From Echinococcus granulosus (taxonomy: Eukaryota > Platyhelminthes > Cestoda > Cyclophyllidea > Taeniidae): DNA of 64,000 bases. Position 1 is the stretch's first letter. The number at the start of each line of letters is the position of its first letter. The stretch covers positions 1-64,000 of the forward strand of contig NW_020170487.1 in NCBI RefSeq assembly GCF_000524195.1, written 5' to 3'. Below are positions 61,000-64,000 of the stretch, in pieces. The notes beneath the pieces were generated by a model, which was given only the letters and a program-made list of their open reading frames with translations, made no database searches and was not told the origin of the DNA. Both the position numbers and the translations under genes were made by a program.

Positions 61000-63900
61000 G
61001 ACCTGCCAAGGGAATCCTTGGTGTCGATCATTCGACAAATGTCAGGTCAGCTGAGTCAACTGCGCTCTCAGCTGACGGTCTTGGAGCAGCGCAACTGCAT
61101 GTTGCAGGACAGACTACCGGAGCTCATCCGTGGCACTATTCGATCGGCGGTGAGTCAACTTAACTGACACCGTGCATATTGAGGCGACATAAGAGCCAAG
61201 CTGACACCTCTATAGTTCACCTTCAGATGTCCGCAGAAGGGAGCAAGGATGCAGTGGATGATTGTCAAATGAGTGTGAAGAATGAGGAAAAGGGCACCGC
61301 AAGGGTATCGGAAGGTGGCGACGCTGTAATCCCCCCAGTTGGATTGTTGACCCTCCCCTCTACTTTGGCACCGCCACCCACCTCCCTACCTCCTGAGTCC
61401 TCCGTCGTGTTAAAATTTTTAAACACATTCCTCCGTGAGTTGTTCTGCTGCGCTCCCAGATTCCATCCACTCCTTAGAAGAAGTTTACTCATGAGGTTGT
61501 GTCACCACTAAAATAAGATTTGTTAGATATGAGGCTGGATATGGGTTATTAAAAGCTGTACTTATTGAGGATAGCTTATTTGGTACTTATTTAATTTGCG
61601 GTTAAATTTCTCTATTCTTCAAACTCAGCATCAGCTCTACCAACAGCCGAAGCCCCATCACCCGTCCCTACCCAATTGCCAGTTACAGTCCCCCAGAATA
61701 CAGGTAAGCCATAGAGGCTTTTAATTTCCAAGGCTACCCTAAGCCCTCTATGGTTATCCCTCTGCTTGAGGTCGTCTAGAAGCATTCCTTCCATTTGCTC
61801 CGTTTGTTTTTCTCTTAGAGTTATTGATGGTGCTTCGCGTGAATAGGATACACCCTAAAACGGACTTAATAGCTGTGATTTGTAAATTGAGTTCAAAGTA
61901 GTCTATTGGATAATTTTTCATGCGATCTGATTCCCCCGTCTCCATCCATTATTGCGTTGGAAGCTGAATGTAATTCTAAAGCGAGCGGATTTTGTATGGT
62001 AATAGTATTTTTTACAGTAACATTTAACTAAAAGTAAAGCCATTTAATGAGATGTGTTATAGTCGTTTTGTGGGGCTGCGCCTTATACCTTATCCTCTTT
62101 TCTACTTTGTTACCATTTTAGATGTTGTAAGCTGGTTGTTTGGCCTATTCTTAACTTTTGCAAAGAGAATAAGTATTTCGTCTTCGAATGACGGTCATAG
62201 TTGGTCTTTTTTCAAGCAGATATTATAAACGCTTCTTTTACACATATTTTCATTATCTAATCTCGCCTTATTACTAACTATGGTGCAGAACTGATGTTCG
62301 GAATGGTTGGCGGAATTTGGCATCATTTTGATTGCCCACCTGTCTTAAGTCCTGGTAGATCCAGCTATACACAACCTACACCTTCCCCTTGTAAGGCTTG
62401 AGTGTATTATTTACCTTCTGAACTGAGTTTGCTCACTACCGTCACTACTGCAGCGCTCAAGTTATCCGAAATCGCTCAGTTACCAGTAGCTTGGATGGCT
62501 TGTTCGCAGGCTAAACAGTGCGGGGACTGGCGAATATACCTTTGAGGGAATCCCAAGCGAGTTTTTTCTTTTGAGATCGGGATGTTGCTAAGGCATTGCG
62601 AAGCCTATAATGTTGTTTACACTGGTGATTTTATTGGCTGATAGTAGAACTACTCTGTCTCATTTTAACTCATACTAATGGCATTTTGAATTACCTAGGT
62701 GAATAGGATTAATATTGCTCACGAACATGATAAAAGCTACAGTAACTATCTTACCGACTCATAATTTCTCCGCCAAATCATGTTAACCACCAGGCATCGA
62801 TACATCGGATATGGTGAAGCTGACACCACTGCCTCCTTTGAGTTCACTTGAGGAAGATGGCGAGGAGGAGGGGGAGGATTGCCTCACCTCGGCGGTATCT
62901 CGACCTCGGCGCACGCGGACTCGCACCGAGACGACGAGTTTGTTGTCCGAGGAGGTAATTCAACAGATTGAGGAGCAGATCCTCTCCTCCATGACGGAGC
63001 GACGCGAACGCTTCTGGCAGATCTTCCTTGAGTCTAAGGGCTGGACTCGAGCCACTTGCGCTCTCATGTCTTGCCTCTTCACGCGGTGGCAAATGGCCCA
63101 CTCTACCGTTTATGGCCGCCAGTCACCCGTAGGCGGTGAGGCCAGAGACCCTCTTCCCACTCGCCTCGTTCACTACATTGTCAGTAAGTCCCCAGTGAAA
63201 ATACGTTTACTATGTTTACTACATTGACTAGCTACAGCTCATGCTGGTATGAGGCTATACTATTGGTCTTGAAGCACTAGCCGATTAGTTTTTCAAAGCA
63301 CTCTCTAACTATTGAGTGGTAATGTGATGTCTAAAAGAGATCGTCAGCGATTGAAAAATGTGCCTGGCAATGAAATCAAATACCCGCCACCAAGAGATAG
63401 CTTTTTCTCCCCAAAGGGACCACCAAAGTTCTCACATTGGTTGTTATTGGTGCTAACACTCAGTAAAGATGATAATTGACCTACAGTATACTAAGGATAT
63501 AATCCCCTCTGATTTAGCTTGAGTGATTAACCCATTTGTTCTGATGAAATATTGACATCTGATGATAAAATGTCACAATGTCTACTAGCCGAAATGAGAA
63601 AATTGAGCTGTGCAGTACATGGGAGCATGTCTCCCTAGGAAATTTTTAAAGACATTTGCAATAATTCCTTCACACTCCCATTGGGAAATCTTGAAAACAA
63701 CTTGAATAACCGCTTATAATTTCCTGAACATTCTACTTGTGTTAATAAAGTAACAAGGGTTTGGAACCAATAAATAAGGCAATCATACAGTTTTTAACAA
63801 TTCTGATGTATTGATATGTTATAATTTAAACCTGCCATTTGTATTTAAATCACACTTGTAAATGTAGTTCATTGTATATATATCCTGCCCTGTGATACAT

Positions 63901-64000
63901 GATTTAAAAGAAAAAAGATTGACGGACTCAGCACCAAATCTGATTGGATCTCTCTCGCTCTTTTCTTAAAGCAAAGATCAACCGGCGCTTTGGCGTGAAT
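61000..64000 (+). CDS. Coiled-coil and BEN-domain protein, 5' portion (runs off the window)
   Basis: Exons in compatible phase: 61000-61149, 61227-61434, 61629-61703, 62794-63183, and 63972 to beyond 64000. The first encodes a leucine-heptad coiled coil (MSGQLSQLRSQLTVLEQRN). Exons 2-3 are Pro/Thr/Ser-rich linkers. Exon 4 begins acidic (SLEEDGEEEGEDC), is followed by basic RPRRTRTRTE, then a helical segment, then CALMSCLFTRWQMAHSTVYG and DPLPTRLVHYIV. The last exon starts with KINRRFGVN. The pattern of a hydrophobic helix, an S-T-V-x-G turn, a D-P loop and a helix ending in RRFGV fits the BEN domain found in NACC1, BEND and insensitive-type proteins, which bind DNA and repress transcription. 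The recognition is by pattern, without a search. The N-terminus before 61000 and the C-terminus are missing. One or more extra exons could lie between 61704 and 62793. Confidence 0.68.

Overview
This is a eukaryotic window, most likely from a flatworm and probably a tapeworm. Genes are split by canonical GT-AG introns that include a very short class (29, 32 and 37 nt in one gene) and a class near 65-75 nt. That bimodal pattern is known from cestodes. Long intergenic tracts carry a dispersed repeat and microsatellites. The assignment to flatworm/cestode is an inference; no marker gene fixes the species. All exon models were built by hand from splice signals, reading-frame phase and remembered family motifs, without any database search.

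Left third (1-19.7 kb, minus strand): two genes. At 519-4620 is a CC2D1A/B (Lgd) homologue with DM14-type repeats and a C2 domain. At 5877-19696 is a 24-exon NCoR/SMRT-type nuclear-receptor corepressor whose exon phases all agree (about 2139 residues). It has a coiled coil, the deacetylase-activating region and one SANT domain. I find no second SANT domain.

Middle (19.7-36.5 kb): about 17 kb with no gene I can support. It holds copies of a roughly 175-bp dispersed repeat, a (TCC)n microsatellite broken by a 100-N assembly gap, and CA/TG-rich stretches. The plus-strand gene foxF follows (36576-42351), with a forkhead domain split by an intron. Upstream of it lie three evenly spaced CCAAT boxes and three FOX-type sites.

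Right third (43-64 kb): an unrecognised gene on the minus strand (43109-45016); a complete 17-exon WDR3/UTP12 gene on the plus strand (46005-51768, about 1053 residues); a second unrecognised multi-exon gene on the minus strand (53313-58001); and the 5' portion of a coiled-coil plus BEN-domain gene on the plus strand that leaves the window at 64000.

The genes are not a functional cluster. They are ordinary animal housekeeping and regulatory genes: endosomal/signalling, corepressor, mesodermal transcription factor, ribosome biogenesis and BEN transcriptional regulator. I did not find a convincing new biological system. The points most worth checking are the single-SANT corepressor, the CCAAT/FOX array at foxF, the ultra-short introns, the dispersed repeat family and the two orphan genes.
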